This document shows positions 1 to 12,057 of a stretch of DNA of 64,000 nucleotides, piece by piece. The DNA is taken from assembly GCA_037178675.1 (NCBI GenBank), contig JAYMGJ010000280.1, positions 32,300-96,299 on the forward strand, read 5' to 3'. Made by a program: the position numbers and the translations under genes. Below the pieces are notes generated by a model that was not told the origin of the DNA, ran no database searches, and worked only from the letters and a program-made list of their open reading frames with translations. Within the stretch, counting starts at the first letter, position 1; every line of letters starts with the position of its first letter. Source of the stretch: Scleroderma bovista (taxonomy: Eukaryota > Basidiomycota > Agaricomycetes > Boletales > Sclerodermataceae).

Positions 1-1012
1 TACTGGCCCCCTCGCAATCAGCTCCGATCAACCTCCCTGGCCCTTCAGCACACGAGATGCGTGCAGCAACCCCCACGACTAGATCCCAGGCTTGGATGCC
101 ACCGTCGCCTCCAATCGCTGCCAGTTCATCCAATGTGCCGTCTACCCTCACCATTCGGTCGCAGGCATCAATGCCACCCCCGGCAGCAATGCCAGCTACC
201 CCATCGGTTCGGCCATCATCCCAAGGCACCCAACCGCAAGCATGGATGCCACCGTCGCCATCCCCCACGATGGCCGCATGGATCCCGCCCTCTCCAGTGC
301 ACGTGCCACGTATTGGGACGTCATCCCCATCAATGCCGGCATCCTCAGTCCCGGCATCACCGTCCAGCCCGGCATCACCATCCAGCCCGGCATCGCCATC
401 GCTCCCGGCATCGCCATCGAGCCCGGCATCGCTATCTAGCCCGGCATCAAGCCAGCGGATTCCCACCTCCCCAATGGAGGCAGAATCATCTCCTGAGGCT
501 GTATCTGGATCGCATGCACGATTCCGGGAACACGTGCATGCAGAGGATGGTAAGTCAGTATTACTGCAGGAATTATGTGTATTTAACAATCATCCAGTGG
601 AATATTTTGAGATGGTGGACAGGATTAATGCATTGCATGAGCATTTGGATCCATTCCAGAGTGATGCGCTTTCATGTAAGTCTCTCTTGGGCTTCATCCA
701 TAGTATCAGTTGATCAGTTGTCATCTAGTGGCCTCTGCAAGGCAAGTTGCTACATCCGTCCCTCCTAGGAACTTGCCCGACCTACTCCCACTCGATGCCG
801 GCCTTGATCACCCTATGATCGCGGCCTACATTCATTACGCAAACACGTTGCTCGACACCGCCAGGTTGTGGAGATCGGAAATGTGCCGGAGAGCGATGTT
901 GGCAAATGTGCGGGATATGTTGGCTAGGTCAGCCCGACTTGGCGAGAATGGTGACATAATTGAGTCCGATCACCCTGAGGATGTGGTAGTATTAGATCCC
1001 TCCAAGCTGTAG
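1..1012 (+). CDS. Unknown Pro/Ser-rich protein, 3' part
   Basis: The reading frame is open from the left edge and ends at the stop at 1010-1012. An ATG at 57 is the first in frame, but codons upstream are also open, so the gene probably starts outside the window. The first half is Pro/Ser/Ala low complexity with a six-residue tandem repeat; the second half is a compact, charged domain (HPVEYFEMVDRINALHEHL, then MIAAYIHYANTLLDTARLW). The two halves join by a GT-AG intron at 676-728 (53 nt, phase 1) that restores the frame. I recognise no family. It is convergent with the next gene and lies just upstream of the KDZ/TET block, so it may be cargo of that element. Confidence 0.5.
350..448 (+). repeat. 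18-bp coding minisatellite
   Basis: Five and a half tandem copies of an 18 bp unit start at 350, 368, 386, 404, 422 and 440 (core cccggcatcgccatc). The unit is a multiple of three, so it encodes a six-residue PASPSS-like repeat within the unknown gene. Confidence 0.85.
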
Positions 1013-1656
1013 TTTTGTTACAGTAGTGCGGCAATAAAATCTTTCGGCACAAGACATGGCAGATTTGACAATAGCATTATTCTACAAGTATATTATTTGC
1101 GGCGTCTCTTTGGGCTGGGCGTAGGGACATCGGCATCGGGCCGCTTTGGCCGCCTTCTTTGCCGTTCCGGTTGACTAGGCCCGGCAACGGCATTGACATG
1201 TTGAGCCCTGGCAATCCGGCGTGTGCTGGCAGCCCGCTTCCCCTTGCCTCCAGAGTGTGTGGCATCATCATCCCCTGATCGACCACCCTCCATCCCATTT
1301 GTGTTGCCAATGGAATGCATAGTTAATTCACCAACTATCATTTGTCGGAATTGCTCAAATGGATATTGAAATAGGCAAACTTACATTCCACTGGCGCATC
1401 GGCTGTGTTCTTTTTAACCCGGGGCTTTGGCTTCATCGGTCCATTAGCATTGACGTTGCCGGGATCCATATGTGCTTTTTCTTATATGAGAATACGTGCC
1501 ATTTCCAAGTAATTGAGACCAATACCCACCTTGCTGTTTAGGTTCGGCCGGCTGCCGTGCCATCAGTGCCGCTGATGCTCTTCGTCAAGATGGTCCCACC
1601 GGCATAACAAAACCAAGCCCCACGCACCATTTTCCTTAGCATTATGTCCATCTGAG
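1013..1656. other. Convergent intergenic stretch, possible extra 3' exon
   Basis: This lies between the 3' ends of two convergent genes. On the minus strand a short open frame at 1093-1341 ends in a basic nuclear-signal-like tail (RRRPKRPDADVPTPSPKRRR). It could be a last exon of the minus-strand gene that starts at 3486, but I could not find a convincing splice connection. Nothing else is recognisable. Confidence 0.35.
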
Positions 1657-3486
1657 TCATCCTCTATATATAAACTTCATATTCTGACAACAAAAATATT
1701 CAAAGGAACTGACCAGGCTGTTCAATGGGCGTTGTATGGCTTGCTGACAGGGATGTTCCAAATGTAGGAGGATCAAATGCTTGGAATACGGATGGGGCGT
1801 ACCATCATCCTGGTTTGACCGGCATTGGTTTTTGTTTGTTGCACTGGACTCCCTCTCCTCTGGGGCCTCTTCTTTTATGCATGTCAATGGTTGCATAACA
1901 TGGTTGAAAGATCCATACCAATTGTGCGCCGCCTCTTCCGACTGCTTGCGAGTTCCACATCTCGTGCCGCAGGTTCTTTGAACCAGTCAAAACAAGTTGA
2001 TAAAAGTATTCAGAGCTAACCTTTCAGGGGCGGCTTTGCTGCACTTATCATTCCGGCCACTGAGTCCTCACAATCTGATACTGGATCTTGTAATCCACCA
2101 TCCATATCTCTCCATTTGTGAAATGTCAGTACATCTTCCGGATCTGTCACTTGCCTATCGCGCCAGAATTCCAGTACCTTTGTAACTTCCTGATTTGTGA
2201 GCCGGGTCGGCTCTTTGAACTCCCAATGCCGCGGCAGGTACACAGATGAAATGTAGATACCGGTCTTTGCATGTATGGCAGCCCAAGGAACACTGGCACT
2301 TGGCTTGCCGCATGCCTTGCCTGCGGCAAGGGGTCAATTCTCCGTCTATTTACAAGGAAGAACTTACGATAATGCCATGTCACAAAGGTCCTCATAACAT
2401 CCTTTCTCTCCAATGCTTGCATATCGAGGATGATCGGAATCATTGGTGTGCCATCTTCCATTGTTGGTAAAACAGTTTGCGGCCTCTTCTGCCCTTTCTT
2501 CCGGCAGAGCGTCGGTCCGGCATCTTCATCGCTATCATCGTGTTCTTCCCCTCCTATGGCCTGCTGTGCATAGGCATCCCAGTGGTGCTTGATGTCATCC
2601 CAATCGGCAAAGGTCTTCCCTTGTCCCAATGCCGAATTAAAGTCATGCCTGTGAATGTGAGTATACAAATACCACAAGTGAGAAGTGACATACATTCCCA
2701 TCATGGGCTGACCATTCCGGCCCTTCCATGCCGCCATCACAACCACCCGCATCCCACACTGCCGCCACATTTCCTGCGCAAACTGTTTGACATATTGTCG
2801 GCCTTTTGTCTCGGCCATTCTGTTTGCAGATGAATAATTGTCGAGATAACATGTCAAACTTACTCGGCCTGGACCTCTGCCGGCGGCTGCTCCTCGTTCC
2901 ATTCATCAGCCTGCTTTGCCGCAGCATCCCTTTCCTCCTGGGTGAGCTTCCCCATGATGCATCCCACCGCCTTTTGGTAGCCTTTAATCATGCCTGTGCT
3001 TCCTTGGGCAATTCCGGCCCGTTCGAATTCGGCTTCGATTTCTTTTTTCTTCGACTTCATTACGACTGATCTGGCAGTCCACCTACGTCCATACTTTACT
3101 AGGGCCTTTCGGGCACGGGCTCGGCTGTGGTTATACAACCAATTTTTAATTGCCTGATATCACTGATGCATCAGTAGTCCATGTGAAGTTATGGAAATGG
3201 GGCGCACTTTTTTTTTCTTCTCCCATTCGTGTCCTTTGAGTGTGCTATTGGCAGGGAGATTTTTGATTTTTGCCTTCATGGCATTCTTCATACCTTTCCT
3301 TTGGTTGCTGTCAGCTGCCTTCCAGTCTTCCAAGGCTTCCTCAAGGACCTCGACCTCATCATCCCGGAGTTTTGTTTTTACCACATTTTGTGGTGCCTCT
3401 GTGCCCGACGAGTCAGAAGAATGGTCTTGCTCATCTTCTGTATCAGGATTCTCCATAGATCTGCTGGATGAACGACTGCGGGCCAT
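1657..3486 (-). CDS. Unknown Agaricomycete protein, seven exons, element-associated
   Basis: Exons on the minus strand are 3486-3208, 3153-2864, 2819-2694, 2648-2368, 2320-2021, 1975-1919 and 1871-1657. All six introns are GT-AG, 44-54 nt, and the exon lengths sum to 516 codons (515 residues). The order is: a Ser/Asp/Glu-rich N-terminus; a Lys-rich helix; a segment starting AIKNWLYNHSRARARKAL; a conserved-looking core (KQFAQEMWRQCGMRVVV); an acidic stretch; and a Trp-rich C-terminal part (LPRHWEFKEPTRLTNQEV). I recall similar unnamed proteins in many Agaricomycete genomes, without a known function. The 3' end is uncertain: it could splice on towards 1093. It is head-to-head with the KDZ transposase across 421 bp, suggesting co-mobilisation, which is inference. 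Confidence 0.65.
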
Positions 3487-3907
3487 GCTGTATGTTGAGT
3501 AGACTTAGATACTTTTTTGAGTGGTGCTGTGCTAGAGAAGTCCCGGACACTTTGTTGAAGGATTCCCGAGCTATTGTTTCTCCCATGTCAATTAGTGTTC
3601 AATTCCTCCACGCCGACCTCTTTTGGAAAATCCATTGGTGAGCTAGCTACTTCTGGGGCCGGCTATGTTGTTCGGCAGCTAACAAGCTATTTCCGGACTT
3701 TAACTTAGGATCTAATTCAGTAGCGGCCACCATATATGGGATTTTTGCATTGGTGCCTGATCTTCAAGTCCATATTACAAAAGCTAGATCCAAATCGGCA
3801 GATCCAAAGATCCCTTTCCGATCACTGTCCATGCTGTTTCAATGAGGCTTCAGTGAGATACAATGTGGAAAGACTTTGTGCAGGGATTTCCTCATCAGAT
3901 ACCACTC
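3487..3907. promoter_or_regulatory. Shared 5' region between unknown gene and KDZ transposase
   Basis: A 421 bp interval lies between two divergently transcribed genes, so it must hold both promoters. I see no clear TATA box or operator. An in-frame ATG at 3863 would add 15 residues to the transposase; I preferred the ATG at 3908. Confidence 0.4.
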
Positions 3908-6900
3908 ATGGCAAAGTCCAAGATACAACCTGCTGGTAGCTCTACTCCGGTGGTTCATGTAACATGGCAGGCATTCAAATCAAGGAGGGGATCTATTGAT
4001 AAGATGGTGAAGGCAACGCCCCGAAAGAAGGCCCGTCATGGAAAAGCTCCTTCAAATGACACTCCGACCCAGTCAGCATCTATAGGATTAGAACAATCCC
4101 AACTGTTTCCAGATGATGGCCAGCCATACATTTCCATGGATGATCTTCCACCCCGAAAGAGAACAGGTGTGTCAAAGAATCAGGTGTGTGATTTATTCCG
4201 ATCCTGCACTTGCCATGTCCTCCTGAAGGCATAATAGGACAGTTACTTATTGGCATGGTTGCCATACAAGCAGAGGTACCTCCAGGTCCTTCTGGACATG
4301 GAGGCACCCCCTCACCCAAGGGTCTGCATGTTGTGTCAAGGAGATGGCACGTACAGATGCGCCGAATGCATCCACCGGCCCTTGCTCTGCAGTTCCTGTT
4401 GCAGAAAGGAACACAAGTTGCGGCCCTTCCACCGGGTGGACCAATGGAACGGTACATTCTTTGAGGAATCATCGTTACGACTGGTGAGTCATCAATTCTA
4501 CGTGGCATACAGCAACAACTCATTTAGAAGGCTGGGTTGGTGGTACACCTCGGCCATGGTGGGGATCCGTGTCCGAATGGCGGGATGGATGGTGAGGACA
4601 TTGCTGGTGATGTTGAGGATGAATGGGAGGATATTCAGGACCAACCAAGACCACATCATCTTTCTGGAGGAACGGACAGGTCTTGCCTAACTGTAGTGCA
4701 TAGATCTGGGGTACATTTTTGCGATGTGAGGTATTGTAACTGTCCAGATGCAGGAGCTTCGCATTTGCAGTTGGTCAAAGCAGGACTCTTCCCGGCAACT
4801 ACAAAGGAACCTAGGACTGTATTCACCTTCCAAGTATTGGATGACTTCATTATGGATAATGTGGAGTGCGGCACCTCTGCCATGAATTATTACAGCAAGC
4901 TTCGGCGAGTCACATCCAATGCATTTCCTGGCCTTGTACCGGTGAGTTCAAAGCATGATATTAAGGACCCGATGACACCACCAACACTGATCCAAGAACA
5001 GATACAGAGAGCTACTCAGGGTGTCGAGGATGTGGAGGCTGTTAAAGCTGTTAAAATGGCAAGGTTTTCATCCAGGATCTCCTGATCCCAAGAGGGGGGA
5101 ATTGGTGCTGTTCTGTCCGGCATGCCCACAACCAGGAGTAAACATTCCATCCAGTGAAGATGTAGACCTCTCGGAGTAAGTAATGTTTTATTTTTACTTG
5201 TACTTATTGAGCAGCTGCATGATATAGGTGGAAATATTCTAGGACCATCGTGATGGATGGAAACTTCAAGGCCGAGCATATGCGGCCAAAGAATTCAGCT
5301 AATGAAGTTTGGCTCATGGACGGAATGGGATTCATGGTTACAATGCCGCAATATAAGGATTATCTGGCCGGAACATTGAACCGGGTCGAGGTTTGTGATT
5401 GCACATGTTTACAATACGGTTCAGCATTGTAATGGAATTCACAGAAATCTGACTGTAGCAACCATCGAGCAGTAAACCAGGCAAATGCTAAAAGAAATCA
5501 GCTGGCATCTACTGGAATTGGCGGGTGTGCATGTGCGCGGCATGGATGCTTTGTACCCCATGCAATGGTTGACTTTCAGAAGGGAGAGCAGTATGTGCCG
5601 ACATGTTGCATGCATTCCACCCTAACAGGAAGATAGGCAGGTAAATATGGATTATGCTCTGGCACATGCCGTGCAACATGGGATGGATCCGCAACAAAAA
5701 GTCATAACCTTTTATGACATCAATTGCCAATACAGCAAAAACCTAAAGCGCCGGCTAGAAGCAAACAATTTTATATCCTTACCATGTGGGCTATGGATTC
5801 AACCTAGCATTGGGCTCTGGCATGTACATGGTCACAAGGCAGAATGTTTCACCCGATATGCTCCCAATTTCATTTCTGGTGTAGGCCGCGTCGATGGTGA
5901 AATTATGGAGACTCTCTGGTCCTCTCTTAACATCATTTCGCCATCGGCCCGCGGAATGGCAACGCCGCATAGACAGGAGCTGCTTGATTTTCAAATGAAT
6001 GACAACAACTTCTTAAAGATGGTGCGGATGCGTGAGTGGTATCACAATATCTTGCAGATTTTGGGTGAAGTATGCCGACGACATATTGCACAGCCATCGC
6101 CCTGAAAAGAAAATTGAAGAATGCTCAAGAGGCACTGATGTCCGCGGAAGGAGCATTTGCGGAGCTTGATACAAGGGTTCCGGTCGAGTTGCATGAGCTT
6201 TGGGCACAGCAAGAGAAATCGGCTTTGGAGAATAGGGTTACTGATCCAAAATCAATGGACATATTTGAGGTGCAGCTGGAAAAAGGTATTTACTTGCTTG
6301 GCTGATTTCAAACGAATTTGATGTATTATAATGACAGCTCAAACAACTAAGTCGATCGAAATGGATATTATAAGTAATCAGGGACCGGATGGTCGTATGC
6401 GTGGGGCAGCAACATGGATGGCAAGGGTATTGAAAGCCGAAGAATCACAAATTATTTTGGCCATAGATGTCCGCCACATTCATGCAAGGGCGACGGAAAC
6501 ACAAAGGTTGTCTATTGCCCGCCGGCAGGACCGCCTGCAGATGCAAATTGATCGGCTCTGTGAATCAGCTTCCCAATTTCTAGGCGAAGATTGGAATGAG
6601 GACATCTCGGATAATCTCATTTCCACAACGGACATCGATGAAGGTGATGGTGAAGATGTATTTTCAGACACATTCCACCCACAAGATCCCAACTACTCGG
6701 ATGCTGTGGTACTGCCCTTGCCGTCGTACCTGGGGATGCAGCAAGCCGATAGGTTGGGGCTTTTAACCATGGTGGATCAGGAGTTACGATTGAGGGAAGG
6801 TCAGGCCAACGATGCTCTACATGAACTAAGGGTTTCGCTGGCACACAAGGCAGTCATCTTCCGGACCGATGTCAGACATGCCGGGACATACAATATGACT

Positions 6901-7430
6901 ACGAGGGCCTGGGGGAAGGTGGGTAGTGCCGATGTGAAAGTGCAGCGGCATGCGGCAATATATCGTCGGTGCCGGAAACAAATGATAGCATTGAATGCAA
7001 GTGGCAACACATTGAACCGATACAAAATGTTGAGGAAAGAAGACCTAAAGATCAGTGCAACCATTGCCGACCCAAATGCAAGGGGTCATAGGGATGACAC
7101 TTTGGCCTGGTTTTGGACAATGGATGTGCCGCGGGATACAGAGGTCAATGATTGGATGTCTGAATGTAAGATGATTGCTCCTCATGTTAACACCGGCTGA
7201 CATGTATAGTTTACCGGGTGCATTGGTTGAGGGCGAAAGCATTGCGAGACAGGTGGGACGAAGAGGTAAAACTATTGACATGTGAAGCCACGTGGACAAG
7301 ACAATTTCTTTCGTATAGGGAAACACTTTGGAGAGATCAGAAGGAGGAGGCTAATATGAGCGGAGAGATGGGGAGAGCATGCTATGCAGCAAAGCAATGT
7401 CAAATGTATGGTAGACTTGGTTGTGTATGA
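3908..7430 (+). CDS. KDZ-superfamily DDE transposase with CxC2 cysteine cluster, intact
   Basis: This is a cut-and-paste DNA transposase of the Kyakuja-Dileera-Zisupton group. Exons are 3908-4183, 4238-4483, 4528-4941, 4997-5175, 5228-5390, 5445-5590, 5637-6031, 6094-6285, 6338-7165 and 7210-7430. All nine introns are GT-AG, 44-62 nt, and the frame closes exactly (1020 codons, 1019 residues). Exon 2 has the CxC2 cluster (CMLCQGDGTYRCAECIHRP, then LLCSSCC). Exon 3 has the KDZ segment LTVVHRSGVHFCDVRYCNC and MNYYSKLRRVTSNAFP. Likely acidic residues of the catalytic core sit in VMDGNFKAEHM, TFYDINCQY and VDGEIMETLW, followed by the GLWHVHGHKAECFTRYAPNF block. The C-terminus is helical (FYRVHWLRAKALRDRWDEE). 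No stop or frameshift is seen, so the protein may be active. The last few residues could differ if a further intron follows 7411. Confidence 0.93.
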
Positions 7431-7855
7431 TTGGCATTGACCATCGGCATCAAATACCGCTATATGGTATGCAAAGAGGACATATTTGAAACGGATCATC
7501 AAGTGGCTGTTAGTGGAAAAAACAAGGTGCAACTGCAAGGTATTTATGGGGTGCATACCTTGGAATGAATGGATGATGGAATGGGAGGGTCATGGACAGT
7601 GGCACATAGATTCGCTGGTAGCCGCAATGGCAAAGCCATGCACCAGCAGCAATTGAATGCCATGCATGAACACCCTTCGGCCAATATGTAAATATAAATC
7701 TGCCAAGGGAAGATGTGCAAACATGGGCCTACCGGCCATGGTCCTCGTAGTTCCATGACTGCTGGCATTGATAACAATCAACTACCGCAGCTAGAAACCA
7801 TTGTGTGCCGGTGCAACAGCTAGCTATAACATATGTGCCATAGTTCACTGCATCA
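7431..7855. other. KDZ 3' flank, no gene recognised
   Basis: About 425 bp lie between the transposase stop and the minisatellite. An alternative 3' splice at 7472 would extend the transposase by some 30 residues to about 7560; I rate this less likely than the stop at 7430. Otherwise nothing is recognisable. Confidence 0.4.
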
Positions 7856-10340
7856 ATCATGCTGTTGTGTAGCGGCGTGTCAGGATGTTTCCAGCAGCGT
7901 GTGCCGCAATGATGATGGTGCCGAATTGTTGATTGTGCTGGAATGTTGACTGTGCCGGAATGATGAATGTGCCGATGGTTGATTGTGCCGAACGGTTGAT
8001 TGTGCCGGAGGGCTGACTCTGCCGCAATGTTGAGCCAGAATGGTGATTGTGCCGAAATGATGATTGTGCCGCAGTGTTGGCTCGGCCGCAATGTTGCCTG
8101 TGCCGGAGGGTTGAGTGTGCCAGAGTGTTGACTGGGCCAGACTAATGATGGTGCCGACGGAGTGTTGATTGTGCCGGCCTGTTGACTGCCGGGATGTGGA
8201 TCCTGCCGGAGTGTTGACTGTGCCGCAAGGTTGATTGTGCCGGAGTATTGATTGTACTGGCCTGTCAACATTACGGCAGAGTCAACACTGCGGCACAAGC
8301 TGTCCAGGTCGAGCACGCTCTGAGGTAGGACTGTGCTGGAATGATGACTGTGCCGGACTGGTAATGGTGCCGGAGTGTTGACTGGGCCAGACTAATGATG
8401 GTGCCGAAGGGTTGATTGTGCCGACAGAGTGTTGATTGTGCCGGCCTGTTGACTGCCGGGATGTGGATCCTGCCGGAGTGTTGACTGTGCCGCAAGGTTG
8501 ATTGTGCCGGAGTATTGATTGTGCTGGCCTGTCAACATTACGGCAGAGTCAACACTGCAGCACAATCAACCCTCCGGCACAATCACCGTTCTGGCTCAAC
8601 ATTGTGGCAGAGTCAACCCTGTGGCACAATCAACCATTCAGCACATTCATCATTCCGGCACAGTCAACAGTTCGGCACAATCAACAATTCGGCACTATCA
8701 TCATTGTGGCACACATTGCCAGAAGCATCCTGACACACCACTACACAACAGCATGATTGATGCTAGATTAGTTCACGCTGCCAGAATTATAATTGTGCCG
8801 AACTGTTGAATCTGCCGGAATGATAAATGTGCCGCACAGTTACATGTGCCGGAGTACACAGCAATTGGTGATGTTCACTCCATGGATGCCATTGCCATTG
8901 AGGCACCGCACGCCTTCACTCGGACAGAACCAGCAGAGCAAGAGAGATGTGATCGCAGCTATTCCCACGGGTGGTCAACGCGGATCAAGTTGGAACCGAC
9001 TGTCGACACTGAAAATGATGAGAAGCTTGCATGAGCTGCATCAGCCTTGAGGAAAAACTGTTGCTGATGAGTGCTCCATATGCACCTGCAGAAGGATTTG
9101 AAGTAGCTAGGAAGGAAGACAAGTGTACACAGTGCAAAGAGAGAGACTTACTGCAAAACCAGGTCGAGTGTTCGACCTGGACAGCACACAGTAAATCTCT
9201 CTCCATGCACTGGGTACACTTCTCTTCCTCCCCAGCTACTTTTCTTCCTTCTGCAGGTGTGTGCATATGGACCACTCATCAGCGACGGTTTCTCCTCAAG
9301 GCTGATGCAGCTCATGCAAGCTTCTCATCATTTTCAGTGTCGACAGTCGGTTCCAACTTGATCCGCGTTGACCACCCACGGGAATAGCTGCGATCACATC
9401 TCTCTTGCTCTGCTGGTTCTGTCCGAGTGAAGGCGTGCGGTGCCTCAATGGCAATGGCATCCATGGAGTGAACATCACCAATTGCTGTGTACTCCGGCAC
9501 ATGTAACTGTGCGGCACATTTATCATTCCGGCAGATTCAACAGTTCGGCACAATTATAATTCTGGCAGCGTGAACTAATCTAGCATCAATCATGCTGTTG
9601 TGTAGTGGTGTGTCAGGATGCTTCTGGCAATGTGTGCCACAATGATGATAGTGCCGAATTGTTGATTGTGCCGAACTGTTGACTGTGCCGGAATGATGAA
9701 TGTGCTGAATGGTTGATTGTGCCACAGGGTTGACTCTGCCACAATGTTGAGCCAGAACGGTGATTGTGCCGGAGGGTTGATTGTGCCACAGTGTTGACTC
9801 TGCCGTAATGTTGACAGGCCAGCACAATCAATACTCCGGCACAATCAACCTTGCGGCACAGTCAACACTCCGGCAGGATCCACATCCCGGCAGTCAACAG
9901 GTCGGCACAATCAACACTCCGTCGGCACAATCAACCATTCGGCACCATCATCAGTCCGGCCCAGTCAACACTCCGGCCCAATCAACACTCCGGCACAGTC
10001 AACACTCCGGCACAGTCAACACTCCGGCACCATTACCAGTCCGGCACAGTCATCATATGGACCACTCATCGGCGACAGTTTCTCCTCAAGGCTGATGCAA
10101 CTCGTGTGAGCTTCTCATCATTTTCAGTGTCGACAGTAGGTTCCATCTTGATGCGCGTTGGCCGCCCCCGGGAATACTTCTTGCTCTGCCGGTCATGTCC
10201 GAGTGAGGGTGCATGGTGGGCAGTGCTGGAATGCCGATCCTGCCGGAGTGTTGACTATGCCTCATTGTTCGTTGTGCCGGAGTGTTGACTGTGCTGGAAT
10301 GATGAATGTGCCGCCCTGTTGAATGTTTACACTTGACCAA
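7856..10340. repeat. 17-bp GTGCCGG minisatellite region
   Basis: The region is built from a degenerate 17 bp unit, roughly TTGATTGTGCCGGAGTG, on one strand or the other. Orientation flips near 8275, 8525, 8800, 9550 and 9805. Larger modules recur directly: 7856-8060 matches 9588-9800, 8105-8290 matches 8372-8545, and 9262-9440 matches 10054-10215. The open frames that cross it are products of the repeat and are not genes. It lies between the KDZ transposase and the TET/JBP gene. Confidence 0.9.
8342..10056. repeat. 1.7 kb near-perfect palindrome, arms about 830 bp
   Basis: Position x pairs with 18346 minus x over most of the length: 8521 pairs with 9825, 9031 with about 9315. The outer parts are almost identical, and the inner 250 bp is more diverged (I estimate about 85 percent). 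The centre is CCAGGTCGA (9159-9167), four bases, then TCGACCTGG (9172-9180), so there is almost no spacer. The right arm has two or three extra 17-bp units near 9985-10025. Such a structure can extrude as a hairpin or cruciform. Confidence 0.92.
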
Positions 10341-10518
10341 GCCGGATCATTGTGATCATGCCGGAATCGACTTTGGGCTCGCCGAGCGGCACTACATCCC
10401 ATCGGCACAACACACGTTCGGATAGTATCTACTACAAACTACTTCCAACAAATTTGGACTACATACCATCAGAATTACATTTTAGTACAACAAACAATCA
10501 TATCAGGAAGCTAATTAT
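10341..10518. other. TET/JBP 3' flank
   Basis: A short interval follows the minisatellite and precedes the stop of the minus-strand TET/JBP gene; it would carry its 3' untranslated region. No feature is recognised. Confidence 0.3.
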
Positions 10519-11887
10519 TCAATGCTTCACCAGTGCATTGCGGACATTATCTGGCGTCACCCAATCAAGAGGCCGTGGCACCCTCAACCAATGGTGAATA
10601 TTATCCCTCATATAATACGCCAAACAGCACCTCGCTCCGTCAACCTCGTTGACGCCGTGCCGAAAGAGCCGGCCGGAAAATGCAACGACAGTGCCGGGAT
10701 TGTACAATACCTGAATCCCAAGACTGGGAATGTGCAGTGCACAATCATCATAATTACCGACACTGACTAGCATGTCATACCAATCTGCTCGAGAGTGTGG
10801 GTCCCTGTGGAGGGGGGTACTTCGATTGACAATTAGCGAGATATTGGTGAAGACAGTGGACCAATTTTCAAGTGCCGCCAGCATTCCGGGATCATGGCCG
10901 GTCGCCCAGTCATTCAAGCGTTGCATGGCAAGGTGGCCGGCATCGTATAGAGACGGATGGATAATAGAAAGAACACCTGAAAGTATGGCCGACGGAAGAC
11001 ATATATCCTTGCTCCATTGATAGCCGGTAGGACCGGCCAAAGCCTTGGACACCCCCGGAATGTCATTGGGGGTCTAGCAGAAGATCAAACAAGTGCATTG
11101 TCAAAAGAAGAAGGTACTCACAGAATGGCCGAGCATGTGCCGTGCCGGAGAGAATTCCAAGCACCCGAAAATATCCACGTCATCCTTGAAATACTGGTGT
11201 GTTGTACGCCATGATTGATTAGTAATACTCTCTTCCAGTGGATCTGCAAGTGAATCGATGGATGCCGCGATGTGCTCCTAGAAACAAAGGCCTCAACAGT
11301 GGACAATGAGAGTGGAATGATACCATACTTGGATGCAGGGAGCTAGAGCTCCGGGAAGATACCACAATGCAATTGTGTCACCTTCTCCCAGAATAATGGT
11401 GGGCCGGGAAAGGGTCCCAGTCAAAGAGGAAGGATGTCTACAGAGGACCCTAATCTCCTGTTGCTCATTTGTTCCGGATTGCATTGGTCCGAGGCTTTCA
11501 GACAACCTAATCAAGTCAATGCCGCACGAAACTTCAGCGGATATCAAGCAAGGGATAATAGAACTATAAAAGAATTGGCTCACTCCGATTATGGTATGCC
11601 TGTGTGATGGTGGATACAATTTGGTTCATGGCTACAGTTGCGTCCACCGGCAGGGACAGAAGTGTTTCCGGGGTGGGGGAATTTAAGTCTGGGAATGCTT
11701 CATTCAGGAAGCGGCGCCGCATATATGATGCCATGATGTCAGACAAAGTATAGTTGGATGGCACGGCATTTGCACCGGCCATTGGAAACAGGACGACTTT
11801 TGACAATGTGGGGAGTAAAAATTTTAGTGGGGGATGTGCGGCATCCTGCGGACATCTGTTTGCAAACGGCAATGCAACACATTCCAT
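10519..11887 (-). CDS. TET/JBP-family 2-oxoglutarate/Fe(II) dioxygenase, intact
   Basis: Exons on the minus strand are 11887-11584, 11531-11329, 11277-11122 and 11073-10519, with GT-AG introns of 48-52 nt. The lengths sum to 406 codons (405 residues). The C-terminal exon carries the double-stranded beta-helix core. The Fe(II)-binding HxD is in PLHRDPHSRADWYDMLVSVG, the distal histidine in VLYNPGTVVAFSGRLFRHGV, and the 2-oxoglutarate-binding arginine probably in GARCCLAYYMRDN. The N-terminal half has PTIILGEGDTIALWYLPGAL, also typical of fungal members. The family oxidises the methyl group of modified bases, 5-methylcytosine in the characterised fungal homologue; the substrate here is inferred. 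It could change the methylation of the transposon or host DNA. It is divergent from the gene at 12058 across 170 bp. Confidence 0.93.
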
Positions 11888-12057
11888 TCTCGGCTAGATC
11901 CACTAAACAAGGCTGATCGGCGATTGGCCGGTGCGAAACAACACATGCCCGGTTGCACAATGTGGTAATTATGCATCAGGTGACATGTGGACCGTGAGAA
12001 CATTGATTACCTGAATGTTATAAGGCTTAGGGCGAATCGGCCATCACACCATCAATC
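11888..12057. promoter_or_regulatory. Divergent promoter region of TET/JBP and the 224-residue gene
   Basis: Only 170 bp separate the two start codons, so both promoters must share this stretch. No canonical TATA box is obvious. Confidence 0.45.

Noticed and set aside
8500..10100. Several 60-145 residue open frames with QSTLRHNQ-like repeats on both strands
   Set aside because: They are translations of the 17-bp minisatellite; the mirrored frames on both strands come from the palindrome.
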